Shown: positions 1 to 12,999 of the stretch, piece after piece
Numbering within the stretch: position 1 is the stretch's first letter
Layout of the letters: each line of letters starts with the position of its first letter
Source: Amoebidium appalachense
Lineage: Eukaryota; Ichthyosporea
Direction of reading: 5' to 3'
Assembly: GCA_963693365.1 (NCBI GenBank)
Contig: CAVNZM010000001.1
Location: 6,820,001 to 6,884,000, forward strand
Length of the DNA: 64,000 nt
The notes under the pieces: generated by a model
What the model saw: only the letters and a program-made list of their open reading frames with translations
Databases searched by the model: none
Told to the model about the DNA's origin: nothing
Position numbers and translations under genes: made by a program

Positions 1-214
1 AGAGGTGGGTACCGGATCTTTGTCCTATGGCTGCTGTTGTTTCCGTTTTTCGTTTCTGTGTTGCCCCAGCCCAGCCTGTTGTGCTTGTGTGGTAGTTTTC
101 TTTTTCTTTTTTCTTCTTTTTTCTTCTTTTTTTGTCATGATTCTTTTTGGTATTTTTTGTTTGCATAAGAGTAATGTTGATACGAGATGCGAGATAAAAA
201 GATAGTAGAGAATG

Positions 215-313
215 GATGCCACCTGGGGTGGTATGTTAGTTGTGTTGTTAACTTGTGTGCTGTAGGATGCCACCTGGGGTGGTATATTAGTTGTGTTGTT
301 TACTTGTGTGCTT
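215..313 (+). repeat. Two-copy tandem repeat, about 50 bp unit
   Basis: Two adjacent units begin with gatgccacctggggtggtat and continue with ttagttgtgttgtt and acttgtgtgct. They differ at only a few bases. A shorter echo, gatgccac, follows at about 313. No coding frame is evident. The function is unknown. Confidence 0.85.
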
Positions 314-379
314 GATGCCACTATCCAACCGAAGTTAATAAAGTGACCATACGGAACACGTATGGATGTCGACATGGTG

Positions 380-1310
380 CAATACATTGGCAATTCATTG
401 ACAATGATCATGGGGCTGTGCTTACCGTACCGTGTGCATATTGCCAATATATTGAGCATGTGATTGAGGTATCAATAAAGTTATTATTAATACATTGGCA
501 ATGTTGGTCCGATATGCCTTTCATATTATAAGCGCAATTATACTGTACTTTGCATGCATTCGTTCCCATTATCAATTTATTGGCAATGTATTTGGATAAT
601 ATAGTGTGATATTTATAATATATATGCAATGCATTATCAACACTTATATCTTTATGGTGGTGGTATCATTCGTATGTTGGCTATATATGCTTGATATGGA
701 ACATACTTACATATTCCTTATTTGTAATGTGTTGGGAGTGTATTAATCATACCTCTGTTTATGTCATCAATATACTCTCGATATATAAGCAACCTATCGG
801 CGATACCGCATTTATATATTGATTATAGTTGGATCATATGTTGGCAATACATTGTTTATATGTTTCTTGATATTTAAATCTTTGTATTTCTATGAATTAC
901 ATATTGGCAATACATGAATAATGCGTTCATAGTGCAACTACAATGCGAAAATACAGTATTATCCATATCATTATCTGTATTTTTGATATTATTTGGTTGT
1001 TATTGTAATATCGCCCGGGTATAATTGATATTGGCAATACGTCTATAATGCTAGCGCAATAGTAGTGCAATGGTAATGTAATGGCACTCTAATGTATTGG
1101 CGATATTGATGTAACATATACTAGATAATATATTCATATCAGCGGGATATCGACAATAGAGGGTATTGGTACTGTATTACCATTGACAATACCAAAGCAA
1201 TATTATTGCAATACGGCGTTCCTATTGGCGGCAAGGGGTTCTATTGCCAATATCGCCAATAGCCCCAATAGCAAAAAATACGTTGGCAATACTTCCGGGA
1301 AGTTTGCTGA
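380..1310. repeat. AT-rich tract with recurrent attggcaat motif
   Basis: This roughly 0.9 kb stretch has no supportable ORF and, unlike most of the window, no microsatellite. The motif attggcaat, its complement attgccaat, or one-base variants recur about a dozen times, for example near 387, 440, 492, 579, 843, 903, 1029, 1096, 1245 and 1281. It is often followed by a short at-rich word such as acat or tatt. The tract runs directly into the broken retroelement frame, so it may be the decayed internal part of that element or an independent satellite-like sequence. Confidence 0.6.
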
Positions 1311-1443
1311 TGCCCCGCATGACCATTCCGTCACATGGCCCCTCCCCAACTCCTTCCCTACCCCTCCCCCACCCGATCCTTCGATTTTCCTCTCCTCCCC
1401 CAACCCCTCCTCCCCCTCTTCCCCCCACCAATCCTCTCCCTTT

Positions 1444-3181
1444 GTCTCCGCGATTGTTCCCAATTTCGAAACCATTAAGCCAAACGAGCTACAACAAGCA
1501 CAGCTCGCAGACCCTGATGTGCGCCCCATTATAGATTATTTGGTGCACAATATCCTACCAGAGGATGATAAACTCGCACGCCGTCTCGTGCTTGAACGTG
1601 ACGCTTATACCGTGCACAACAACACCCTGTACCATGTCTTTGTACCCACCCGACCGGGTGCTCAAGCACATGGACCAAGCTTTCAAATTGTGGTACCACG
1701 CGGTTTCAAACGTAAAATACTTGAAGCCTGCCATGATATCAGTTGACCTTCTCACTAAACTGACTCCTTCTTTCAACGGCAATAAATATATTCTCGTTGT
1801 TGTTGACAATTTAACCAATTAGATTGAAGCTTTCCCAATCCCGGATAAAAAGGCAGACACCATCGCACGCACACTCGTGGATGAAATATTCTGCCGCTAT
1901 TCCCTTCCCCGCCGTGTAATTGTAGACGCCAAAAATAACTTCACCGGCAAACTTATGTCCGATGTATGCCGCCTACTAGGCATAGATCGCATCGTTACCC
2001 CACCGTACCACCACTCGTCCAATGGTTTGGTGGAAAAGGCAAATATGGATATTATCCGTGTCCTGCGCATGTACGTCTCCTCCCACCACCAGGACTGGGA
2101 TATTTATCTACCCACCGCACTTTTTGCGTTGCGCTCCTCCCTCAATGCCAGCAGAGGCAATTCCCCCTTTTACCTCCTTTTTGGTATTGACCCCAGACTT
2201 CCCGTTGATCTGGAATTTGAGCACCCCACACGTGCCCATCTCCCTGAAAATGTGTACACCCAACAACTTGTACACCGCTTGCAGGATGCGCGATTGGCCG
2301 CACAGGAGACTTTACGTCAAGCGAGAGCAAAGCAAAAGCAATATGATGATGCTCACTCGCATAGCGTGCGCATATATACACCTGGCCAACAAGTGTGGGT
2401 GCACACACCAGTAACCCAACGCTACCGCACTGGTAAATTACTCCACATGTGGCAAGGTCCATACCGTATTGCCCATCGCATCCCTGGCAATGCTGAACTG
2501 TACCAACTTGTCACCCCACGCGGTAAATTTATGAAAAATCCGGTTCATCACGATCGGTTAAAACCATTTATCAACCGAGATGACCGCCCCTTGGACGATG
2601 CTATCCTACCCTTTCCACCACTCCCACAACCACAAGATCCCCCCGCACCTGGGCAACACCCACTTGCGGAAGAAGATCTTCCTGAGGATGCAGAATTCGT
2701 GGTTCAGGCACCCCCCCCCTCCACCCCCACCCCCACCCCCACCTTCCCGCACGCCCCCTCCCCCCGCCCCCCTCCCCCCTCAACTTCAACCTCACCCCGC
2801 CCCTCCACAACATCTTCCACAACCCCCTCCCCCTCCCTCCCCCATGCCTCAAGCTATGCCTGCCCAGCCACCCACTCTACCCACTCTCCGACTTCCCCTC
2901 CCCGGCCTAGCCGTACCTACGCAGCCCGCTCCCCCTCCACCCCCACTACCTCCCCCTTCCCCCCGCCTCCTCACCACGTCACTTACGTTCTCCCTCAAAA
3001 TACATACCCGGACTCCCATATGCCCAATTTGGCACCCTACCCGCATATTCACGCCCCACTATCGTTTACGTGGATCTCCCCCGGATGGGCATATGCACCT
3101 GACGGCCGATTGTACTATTTGGCCGCTGATTATAACGGTCAACCCGCATGGTTTCCGGATGACCGCATGATCGAAATATAA
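1444..3181 (+). pseudogene. Ty3/gypsy-type integrase fragment, broken
   Basis: This is the 3' part of the pol polyprotein of an LTR-type retrotransposon; integrase joins element DNA to the host chromosome. The first frame (to about 1746) holds the sequence that normally precedes the integrase zinc finger (LADPDVRPIIDYL, later ILEACHD). It then jumps into the catalytic core (ISVDLL, ILVVVDN) without the HHCC zinc finger or the linker, which indicates an internal deletion. A TAG stop follows at about 1820. The long frame at 1877-3181 carries the second Asp (VIVDAKNNF), the catalytic Glu (HHSSNGLVEKAN), the LPTALFALRSSLN helix and a GPY/F-type module (MWQGPYRI), then a Pro-rich tail. No reverse transcriptase, RNase H, gag or paired LTRs were found. 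It is a dead, truncated copy. Confidence 0.85.
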
Positions 3182-3185
3182 AAAG

Positions 3186-3640
3186 ATTCCCCCCCCCCCC
3201 CCCCCCCCTCCCTGGTAACCAGTAGGCACCCATTACCTACTGTCCCCAACCCATTAAAAAAAAAAAAAAAAAAAAAAAAAATTAACTCATATTTATTTAT
3301 TATACACTCCTCTCTTTTCCGAGCGCCTTACCTCGCAAGGCCACCTCCTTCTGAGTTGGCTACTCACTCGAGCCGCTCGAATCGCTAGGCCTTTTCCCCT
3401 CATTTCCTGTCACCCTTCCCCGCCTCCCATTCCCCCCCCCCCCCCTCCCCCCCCCCCCCCCTTCCCCCCCCCTTCTCCCCCCCCCCCCCCCCTCCCGCCA
3501 CCGCCTTCTAGGCCTACTTCCACGTGCACGAGGCGAGCACCCTATTTCGCAAGGCCACCCCTGTACCAACCTGGCTACTCACTCGAGCTGCTCCCCTCAC
3601 ACACACACACACACACATACACACACACACTATATTTTCG

Positions 3641-3679
<39 letters not shown>

Positions 3680-3680
3680 C
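3186..3680. repeat. Low-complexity tract with a diverged direct repeat
   Basis: The tract contains poly-C at 3188-3209, poly-A at 3256-3281, C-rich runs at 3430-3500, a short (CA)n near 3600 and poly-A near 3645. Within it, a segment of about 70 bp at 3320-3390 is repeated in diverged form at 3528-3597; both share gcaaggccacc and ctactcactcgag. No gene is seen. Confidence 0.65.
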
Positions 3681-3739
3681 ACATTCTGTATGCATGAATG
3701 CGTGCCTGTAATTATTCATCGGAAGCTTTATTAAATAAC

Positions 3740-3925
3740 GCTAACTTACTTTTAGCACGTTCTTTAGTAGCATCTTAGCTACTTGTGCTTTAGCCGCTAG
3801 CTAGAGCATCGTATCCAATTTTTCTTTCATATATAGCTAGCCCTAGCATAGGTCTCTAAATTAGCTTCAATAGGCTTGCTTAAATTATAGCACATAGCCT
3901 TTAAGCTATCGCTAGACCTCATAAT
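3740..3925. repeat. TAGC/GCTA-rich segment
   Basis: The tetramers tagc and gcta recur far more often than their surroundings would suggest, for example tagccgctagctagagc and atatatagctagccctagc. They are not in a simple tandem. No ORF of note. Unique sequence to about 4380 follows, with a gagctc-flanked palindromic patch near 4040, and shows no recognisable gene. Confidence 0.5.
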
Positions 3926-4394
3926 ATCTGCCACATGTCTGTATTCTAGTATGCCTGTACATAACTGCCACTTTCGGTGCTGCCTTATACCCTGGGTGCT
4001 GGTCACTCTGTTAGCCGCCCTTTTTTTCCTCCTGGTTTGAGCTCGGGACGAGCTCAACTCCCCCGGGGGGAATGCCCGAGCGAGATCACGTGACCTCGCC
4101 CGCACTGGGGTATAGGCAGGCGCACCCGGCTCACGGCAGCCAGATTGGCCATCGCTCACAAGCACAGGCCCAATACAGACTCTCAGCAGCTCTGTGTGAG
4201 TCCCGTCACCGTCCCTCACACACTAAGTGCCTCGTTCCCCTTTTTCCCTCTTGTTCCTTAGTCCCATGTACCACTAGCTTAGGCAGTTTATTTTTCATCG
4301 AGAGATGCGCTCTGCATTCCTCATCGTGCACGCTGCGCCGCTGCGGGCAGCTGCGGGCACTGGCACTGCCACCTCCGACCATTGTGTGTTGGAG

Positions 4395-4969
4395 GTTGTC
4401 GTTCCCTCCCCCCTTCCCCTCCCCCCTAACCCCCCTTCCTCCCCTCCCCCCTCCCCCCCCCCCCCCCCCCTCCCCCCAACACACACATACACACACACAT
4501 ACACACACACACACACACGGCCACACGCACACACATTCACACGCACACATACTCACGCGCCGCCGTAGGCCCTCCTCTAGAACTGATCGTGAATGGTCTA
4601 GGCGCCAACACGACGGTCCCGTACCGACCTTCATGTTGTACTCACAGACAGAACTGGCTCATCCCACCAGTTTGTGTTACGTAACGTTTGTGCGTGCATG
4701 TGTGACGGTTAGTCAGGAAGAGACCCTGAGGTCACGGTGGGGGGAGCCGGCGGAAGAAGAGAAAGATATAGCCTAGTAAACCGCGAGGGGGGGGGGGGGG
4801 GGGGGGAGAACACACACACACACAGAGAGGGAGAGAGAGAGGGAGGGAGGGGGGGGGGAGGGAGAGAGGGAGAGAGGGAGACAGAGAGGGGGAGAGAGAG
4901 AGAGAGAGAGAGGGAGAGAGAGGGGCGGAGAGAGAGAGATGGGGAGAGGGGGGGGGGGGGGGGGGGGGG

Positions 4970-5034
<65 letters not shown>

Positions 5035-5250
5035 AGAAGAAGAAGAAGAGAGGGAGGGAGGGAGTACTCGGGAGGAGTGAGGGAGGGTAGCCTGAGAGCG
5101 AGAAAGAACTGGAGGAGGTTGGGGGGGAGGAAGAGAGTCTTAGGAAAAGAGACCGGTAGCGGGCCCGGGAGAAGGGGGAAGGGGGGGGAGGGGGGGGGGG
5201 GGGGGGGGGGGGGATCCGGAGTGGGTGAGGAGGAGTGTGTGTGTGTGGGT
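4395..5250. repeat. Compound microsatellite block (C, CA, G, AG)
   Basis: A C-rich run (4405-4480) leads into (CA)n (4482-4555). About 240 bp of ordinary sequence follows, then poly-G (4788-4807), a long (AG)n/(GGGA)n field (4820-5060) and further poly-G (5175-5212). Open frames here encode only Arg-Glu, Gly or His-Thr repeats and are artefacts. Confidence 0.9.
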
Positions 5251-5984
5251 TTCAGAGGAAAAGAGAGAGGCTTAGGGCCAGAGTGTCAGATATGAGAGAG
5301 CTCGATGAGGGAAGTGGAACAACGTGTGTGGTAGTGTGTGTGCAACCGCACATGGGTGTGTATGTGTGTGTACAGGTGCTTATTCGTGTGCATTGTGTGA
5401 CGAAATGTGTACCTACAGTGTGTGTGTACAGGTGTGTGCGGTTGTGTGTGCATGGAGGCATGGAGGGTTGCATGCCTGATGTGTTTTCATGTGGGGCGCC
5501 GGGGTGGCTACTTGAACTTAGTTGTGTACGTACTCGTGCCTTCGTGTTTGGGAAAAGAGATGACAACATTGATTTAGGATTCCTTGAACGAGAAGCAAAG
5601 TTGAAAGGAGTTTAACAGAGGAAATCTCAAAATTGGTGAATATTGGAACTATTTCCCGAAGCTATGTATTGCTACGGAGATGCCACGCCGGATGCACCAC
5701 ACCCAAAAAATAAGAACCCACTCTCTCTTTTGACCGGAATTTCTGCAAACCTGTGGCCTCTCATGGCCCTCAGAACGATTTTTTCCAGCATAAGCTTGCA
5801 TTTGGTGACCCTCCCCCCCGCCCCCGCCCCACCCACCCTCCCCCCTCCCCTTCACAAGACACTATTATCACTTAGCTGAGGCATCCATATCACCCGTTTC
5901 AATGATACTTACCAACAGCTAGGCGAAGTTCCCCAGAACCCGGTGTAAACGCAGTGTAATGTCAGATTATGATACAAACGTCGC

Positions 5985-5985
<1 letters not shown>
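5250..5985. other. Non-repetitive spacer, no gene recognised
   Basis: The first part is GT-rich. From 5560 to 5880 the composition is ordinary, with a short Pro-rich end near 5820. Frames are short and no conserved motif or convincing splice pattern was found. Confidence 0.4.
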
Positions 5986-6479
<494 letters not shown>

Positions 6480-7500
6480 AACATGCCAAGATTTGCTATT
6501 GACCAGTCATCGCTGGTAGGCAAATTCAACAGAGCACTTAGTTATGTTACATGGCATAACCATGGCGTAAGCTTTATTGACAGCTGGCACACGCCCTAAT
6601 ATCATGTGCATGCATTCACTTCAGTTGTGATAAGCAAGTTAACCAGAAACAACAGCTACATTCGGACAGAAATGTTAGAAGGGTGCTTCGTTCACATTAT
6701 GAATCACATTTTAGCTACCTTACCTGTAGAGGCCTACGATACGTACAACTTGTTGCCACATATTCCGTATTTCTGCGCCATGTAATCAGTGCTACTGTTG
6801 CTCTGAATTTGGTCCCCAACACGTACACGTTGCATCGTTCATATGTGTGTCCTACAGACCACACGTGTGTGTATGTCCCACCAGGCAATGTTTTGCATAC
6901 ATAGATTAATGCACACACACCAACCAACGAATCGTGACCGGCACAGAGTGTCTCTGCATGCATCTGGCACATACATCTTAGATGCATTGGAATTTGTGCA
7001 CGTTTTCCCCATCCATTTCTTTCTATTGGTGAAATACCATTTGTGACTGTAATTCACGCACATGCGGAGAGGCATACATGTGTGGATGCAGGAGGACACG
7101 GAATGTCCGCAGCCTAACACAACGTAAATGTGTGCATATTCGTGTACTATTGCAGGTATTATGTGTGCCCATACGCCTGTGTATCATGCTCATTTGTGTG
7201 GATGGCTTTCATTCAATTTAGAACATTTTAACGCATACATGTAACCAAACCATCAATGTATAATCCACCAGATATGGTAATTTACGGGACCAAATCATGA
7301 CTCTTCTCCGATATGTCCGATGTCTGTCTCCACAAAGGCCTCTTTTCATTGGTTGCCACAACCCAGATCTGCTGCCGTTCCACCCTGTGCACCTCCTCCC
7401 CATTCACCAACATGCCAAGTCCAACATCCAAATTCGGATCGAATCTCATCTCCTCATCTTTCGCCGCAATCAGATCCGCTTTACCGATTAGGCTCCCCCC
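6480..7500. other. Unique spacer, no gene recognised
   Basis: The composition is ordinary and microsatellites are absent except for short TG runs. Frames are all below about 95 codons and carry no motif that I recognise. The 3' end of the minus-strand Ser/Arg-rich gene borders it on the right, so part of it should be that gene's 3' untranslated region. Confidence 0.4.
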
Positions 7501-7503
7501 GCG

Positions 7504-8815
7504 TTAAGATATGGGAAAGGAAACCATAGGTGACATAGCGCCGCTCCCGCCAGATCCCCTTCTTTGATTGGGCGATGCGCGCGGTGTGTGTGGGGTAGAA
7601 CTACTATAGTTACCATACCCCCCACCCTTAAAAGAAAACAGAAGCGATTCCAGAGACAACCGTCGGTGGGTGGAAGGGGATGCTTTTGGGGATTCCGCCC
7701 GCGAACTCATAGGTGCAGTTTCAAACGAGATAGAACTAACCCCAGGCCCGCAAAACTTACCTATACGGTGCCTGGCGGTGCCCGGGCACAAGGTGTCGAC
7801 TGATGACGTGGAAAATGACGTCATACCTTCTAGAAACCGGGAGAAGCTTCCGCGCCGGGGAGCGGGTGTTACCAGTGGGGCAGAGGCGGGAGTCGGACTA
7901 ATACTGTTTGCATGAATGGTGGTTGCTGATTGGTCGGAATGGTGAGAAGCGGCTTTATCACACTGTGCGTGATTGGTAGATTTTAAATCATTCATGTTTG
8001 GGGTAGAGGGTGTGATTTTAGGTGTTAGAGGTGTAGGTATGGTGATGGTATCGTTGGTTGAAGTTTGACTATCCACAGAGCCGGTACTGTGTGCACGACG
8101 GTGACACTTGATCGAGAAATGTTTTTTTGTGGTGGGTGGGCCTGTGGATGCAATGGGTCTGCGGGTAGTGTACGTGGATGTCAGTTCAGATTTACCGGAT
8201 TTGGGTGGTTTTTGGTTTTTGCCTTCTTTGCTACATCGTCTTTGTCTCACATTTGTGGGTCTCCTGCTGCGCTCCCCCTGGCCTCCCCCCCCCACCCCCC
8301 CCCCCCCACCCCCTTTCCATCCCTCTGGCCTCCCCCTTCCCCCCCCCCCCCCCCCCCCCCCACCCACCCACCCACCCTCCGCCCCGCCTTCCCGTCCCTC
8401 CCCTAAAAACTACACGCCATCTCACACATACAAATCAATATCTCTCCTTAAATTTATCAAACTGTCAGATTAATGTCTCCACATACACACACACACTTGC
8501 TCCCTTCCTCTTTCTGCTCCTCCTCCCACCTATCCACCCGCACCCTCCCCCCTCACCGAGTGTTCCAGCAACCCAATCCCATTTGTATCCCACGACACAA
8601 ACAATAGAGAAAGCAGCTAATGCAACCTCCTGTGTGTGTGTGTGTGTGTGTATTTCGTGTGAAACTGAGCGGAGCACAAAGGGGCAGCCACTGCTGTGTG
8701 GATGAGATGAGATGGAATGGATAGGGGTGTTTTTTTTGGTGCGGGAGGTAGGGGGGGAGGGGGGGGGGGGTTCTGGTGCTTTTCAACCATCCATAGCTGT
8801 ACTATAACCTCCGGG

Positions 8816-8860
<45 letters not shown>

Positions 8861-8991
8861 TAGGGGGATGCGCTATAGAGTATGAAGTGTACATTCTACA
8901 ACGGACAACATAATGAAGAGTGCAAATCACACATAAATAGTATGCATAATAAGCAAACCCCATCCCCGCCTGGGGGGTTGGGTGGGTGGGT

Positions 8992-9033
<42 letters not shown>

Positions 9034-12000
9034 ACTATGATCAAGTTGAACTGCGATGTAAGCAACAACGGACAGGCAGCCTCTATCCCCCCCCCCCCTT
9101 CCCCCCTTCAACCGCAAAAAAGGTGGGGAGAGGGAGGGAGGGTGGGGGGGGGGGGGGGGGGAAGGAAAGGGGGGGGGGGGGGGGGGAGAGAGAGAGAGAG
9201 AGAGAGAGAGAAATGAATTGCAACAAGGGGGGGGTACAAGAAAGAAATGAAATGCAACAGCCCCCTTCCACCAAAAAAAAAAAAAAGAAAAAAAAAGAAA
9301 GAAAGAAAGAAGGAAGGAAAGAAAGAAAGATTGACGACACCCTGAAATGCAACCCCACTACCGATTGTTAAACAGTCTACCACATACACCATATACCCGC
9401 CAACACACATGCGCCATATCTTACCTTGCACACAGACCGGCAGGGCTGGAAACACCACCCACACATAGGCCCCTTTCATCCTTTGTCTCCCTAGACACAC
9501 CCTCAGTCCGATTGGTTAACACCTTGTCTCCCTCGACCTCTTCACCACCACCGTTCAAAAGCTGGGACATAGGGTCCCTCACTCCTCCCACCTTTGTCTC
9601 CTTTTCGTTGGTTATGTTATCCCCACGATCAGAAAAGTGGGGTAATGCAGAAAATGTAAACGCCCTACGACCCATTCCACGTTGGTTTTCATGTGCGACA
9701 GTTTGTATTTCTGTATCACTTTTCACCACATTTCCACTGTGTGTGTGCAACATTGAATTATGTACTTTACCCCAAAACCCGCGCGTTGTTTTGGCAGGAT
9801 CCGGAGGTGAGGAATCGTTGGGATGAAAACCGATTGCAGCAGATTGTGTAGTTTGCGTGTGTGTTGGTGGGATTTGTGGTGTTTTTGGTGCGTGCACTAA
9901 CTGTGGTGTGTGCCGGGGGTTTGCTTGGTTGGGTGAGGTAGGTGTTTGTGGGGTGGTGAGGTCCTTTGTGCTGCGGCGACGGTGGGGGGGGTTTGATCGG
10001 GCGGTGTCTGTGTTGGCTGAAATTGAAACTCGGCCGGTTCCGGTGAGTGGAGAGCTGGGGGAAACTATGTCCTGCAATGGAAAAACGGGAGAGAAATAAT
10101 GAGAGAGAGAGGGAAATAGTGTGATTGGCTACTGTACGTAAAATATGCGGGCCTAGTTATGTGCACGCTTGTTGAAAGGTACAGATTAGTGATGTATGAG
10201 AGAACACGTATTTTACAGGGTTGCCCACATCGTCTCTATGCCTATTTGGCTTTCGGTGAAAGAGGAGTCCGAGGCATAACGGAACAGTGACTGCTGCCTG
10301 GGTGGGTATGTGGGTGGGTAAGGTTTTTTTTTGATTTATTTTTTATGTTATTTCATTTTTATTTTTTATTTTTTTTTTTGGGGGGGGGGGGGGGGGGTTA
10401 CAAAACAGCAACCCCCCCCCCCCCCCCCCAAACACACACACACACACACGTCACACACGTATTCAGAACCTAAAGTAGAAACGTGCCGCCCTTCTGACTT
10501 CTAATAGCGATAAACACAAGACCGTGTGTTGGCAAAAGCGGGAGGAAAATCAAGGAGTGCTAGGTCACGGGGGGCAGGCCAAGAGAGGGGGGGGGGGGGG
10601 GGGGGGGGATCAGCCGTAGTTAGTAGAAAAAACACATAGCAAATCAATAGGGCACCAGAGAGCCACACACGTAGAGTTGCACCAATCAGATGAGACACAC
10701 TGAGCAAGTGTCTTTAATAATTAGCCGCACTGCCAAAGCAAAGGGGAGTTGGGGGGGAGGAGTTGGAGGGAAGGGAGGTGGGGGGGGGGGAGGGAGGGGG
10801 GGGGGGGGAGAAGAGGGGAAGTGGGGAGCCAGGGGAGGGGGCTAGAATGTGTCACAGAGTACGAATTGCACATTCACGACACCCAGGGGAGAGGGGAGGG
10901 GAGGGGGGGGGCAACCTTTGCACCATAGGAGCTTCTTCTCCTTCTTAGACTCATCATCCGTTCCAACGGACTACGCACAGGCGATTGAGACACCTGTTCG
11001 CTACCCGGGGGGGAGATAGAGGTGATGGGTGTGTACGTGTCTGTTTCCTCCCCGGATGTGTTTTCATGTGAGGAAGACGTTGGGCTGCAAAGGCACGAGG
11101 CAAGTCTTTCCATGGAAGAGATGGGGTGACGGGGAAGGCTGTCGGAGTGGCAGCGGGGGAAGGCAAATGTGCTTGGCAACCTGATAGGGTCCGGTTTTTG
11201 TGTTTTTGTTTAGTGCAATTTTCAAATGTGCGCGTGTGTGGGGGGGGAGGGGGGGGGGAGGGGGGGAGAGGAGGGGGGCGTGTGTGTGTGGGGAGGTGGG
11301 GAGTGGGGCGAGGATTGAGGGAGGGAGGGAGGATGGGGAAACGGAGGCAATGATTGGACGGAGTAGAGAAGGCAGGATGAGTCAGAAACGCAGGGTCCTT
11401 TTTTTCTTTTTTTTCTTTTTGTGGGTGTGTGTGCATGTGTGTACATGTGTGTGTGTGTACGCGTGTGTGCATGTGCGTGTGCGTGCACACGTGTATGTTT
11501 GTGTGTGTGTGTGACTGCGATGGTGTGTGTGTGTGTCTGTGGTGGAGGTAAGGGGGGGGAGGGGGGAGGGCGGAGGAAGGAGTGGAGGGGGGGGGGGGGG
11601 GGGGGGGGGGGTCGGAAGAGATTTGAAGTGTAGGAAAAGGGACACTGGCAGTCGTGTTTATTCAAAAAAAAATTGCCATTACATTTTGTTGATGGCTTCC
11701 ATTGGTAAGTTGGGGAATATGATGAAAGAAATTGGGTTTGGTGTGGGTAGGGAGGATGAAGATGGTGGTCATGGTGGTGGCAGTGGTGGTGGTGGTGGTG
11801 AGAAGGGGGGGGGGGGGGGGGGGGAGGGGGGGAGGGGAGGGGAGGGGAGGAGGGGGGGAAGGGGGGGGGGGGGGGGGGGGGATACGTAAGGAAATTCTTA
11901 CACAAGGGTGCACTGTGATGCTTAAGATACAAGACAATGAAGACTATAAAATATCGGGGCAGAGGAGGACAGATTAAACTACCTTTTCAAAAGCGACAGG

Positions 12001-12223
12001 TAGAGGGATAGGCACAACGCATATACTTGTATACATCAACTGAAGTTCTATACATACAAGTGAGACTTGGCAGATAAGAAAAAATCAATAGGAAGAGTTA
12101 AGTTTTCCAGAAGCGTCAAACCACACATACAGGACCGGACAAGTGGGAAGGATAGGGGAGGGAGTACCGGGGTGCATATGGAAGCAGGGTTGGGTGTGTG
12201 GGTTTGGGTTTGTGAGTGAGTGA

Positions 12224-12284
<61 letters not shown>

Positions 12285-12975
12285 GGGGGGGGGAGGGGAG
12301 GGGGGGCGGGGGGGCGGGGGGAGGGAGGGGGGGGGTCACTCACGCTTGCTGAGTTGCATTGCCCCCGGGAGAGGTTCTCGGGCCTGGGCTTTTGGAACGA
12401 CGAGAAATGGCAAGATTGGGCTCACTTAGACACCGCCGTGGGGAACGGAAATCTCTTTGTTGCTCGGAAGGTCGGTGTGTGCCAAGATTAGGCAACGAAC
12501 GACGTGTTCGATCACCCGCACCTGTCCAGCGGGAAAAGACATTCTGGATTCTTCGTAGGAAGCTCCTTCCAGAAGACCTCCTTCTACCAGGTTCGACGAT
12601 CTCATGTTCTGACACAGATGCCATTGCTTCATTTGGGAACGCAGGCTCTTGTGAACCCTCTACGAAAGTGTGAGTAGAGATCTTTTGTGTAAAGTCAAGG
12701 CCACCACCACTATTTTTCCGTTCCTTGGGCATGGGGATCTCTCCTGCACCTGAACTCCGTTTTCTTTCTTTGTTTCCTGTTGAAGCACATTCGAGGATTC
12801 CGGCACTCGTTCGTCGTTCTTTTCCCCTCGTTGAAGCTTGGCCCTCAAAGCTTGGCCTCCTTTCTTTCTTTGTGTTCGGACCTCCTACGCTAGCTTTTCG
12901 CTCTCGCTTGTAATTAGATCTAAGCATGTCAAACGAACTCGATGCTCGTCGTGATTCGTTGCTAGCAGTCTTCAT
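7504..12975 (-). CDS. Ser/Arg-rich protein with a dense array of basophilic-kinase sites (4 exons)
   Basis: I do not recognise the family. Exons on the minus strand are 12975-12344, 11180-10916, 10071-9425 and about 8274-7504. Donors are GTGAGT, GTTGCC and GTAAGA; the frame is intact across all joins (phases 2, 0, 2), giving about 770 residues. The start is the ATG of MKTASNESRRASSS. There is no signal peptide, membrane segment or folded domain; the chain is rich in Ser, Pro, Thr, Arg and probably disordered. About 15 R-R/K-x-S sites are spread over all four exons (RRASSS, RKASVG, RRPSFEG, RRTSAG, RKNSGG, RRSLPNL, RRRRSSYG, RRGSFSRF, RRLSLESL). RRCLSEP resembles a 14-3-3 mode I site. Such arrays are typical of substrates of PKA or other AGC kinases; that role is inference. 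It lies divergent from the receptor gene at 16.8 kb. Confidence 0.8.
8862..8990 (-). repeat. Intron-borne dispersed repeat, copy in intron 3
   Basis: A diverged copy of the family best seen at 29258-29405. It shares the blocks tatgaagtgtac, acggacaacataatga and agtatgcataataagcaaa with the consensus. A pure poly-G run (on plus) abuts one end, and another follows at 8995. It lies inside intron 3 of the Ser/Arg-rich gene, in the same orientation as all other copies. Confidence 0.7.
8990..9340. repeat. Poly-G, (AG)n and A-rich runs inside intron 3
   Basis: Poly-G (8993-9031), G-rich runs, (AG)n (9186-9212) and an A/AAAG-rich tract (9272-9330). On the sense strand of the host gene these read as poly-C, (CT)n and T-rich pyrimidine tracts. 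Confidence 0.9.
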
Positions 12976-12999
12976 CTTCACATCTGAGTCCCTTTATTA

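Noticed and set aside
2580-3170. Second long Pro-rich frame overlapping the integrase tail
   Set aside because: Its composition only mirrors the C-rich DNA; the integrase frame explains the region.
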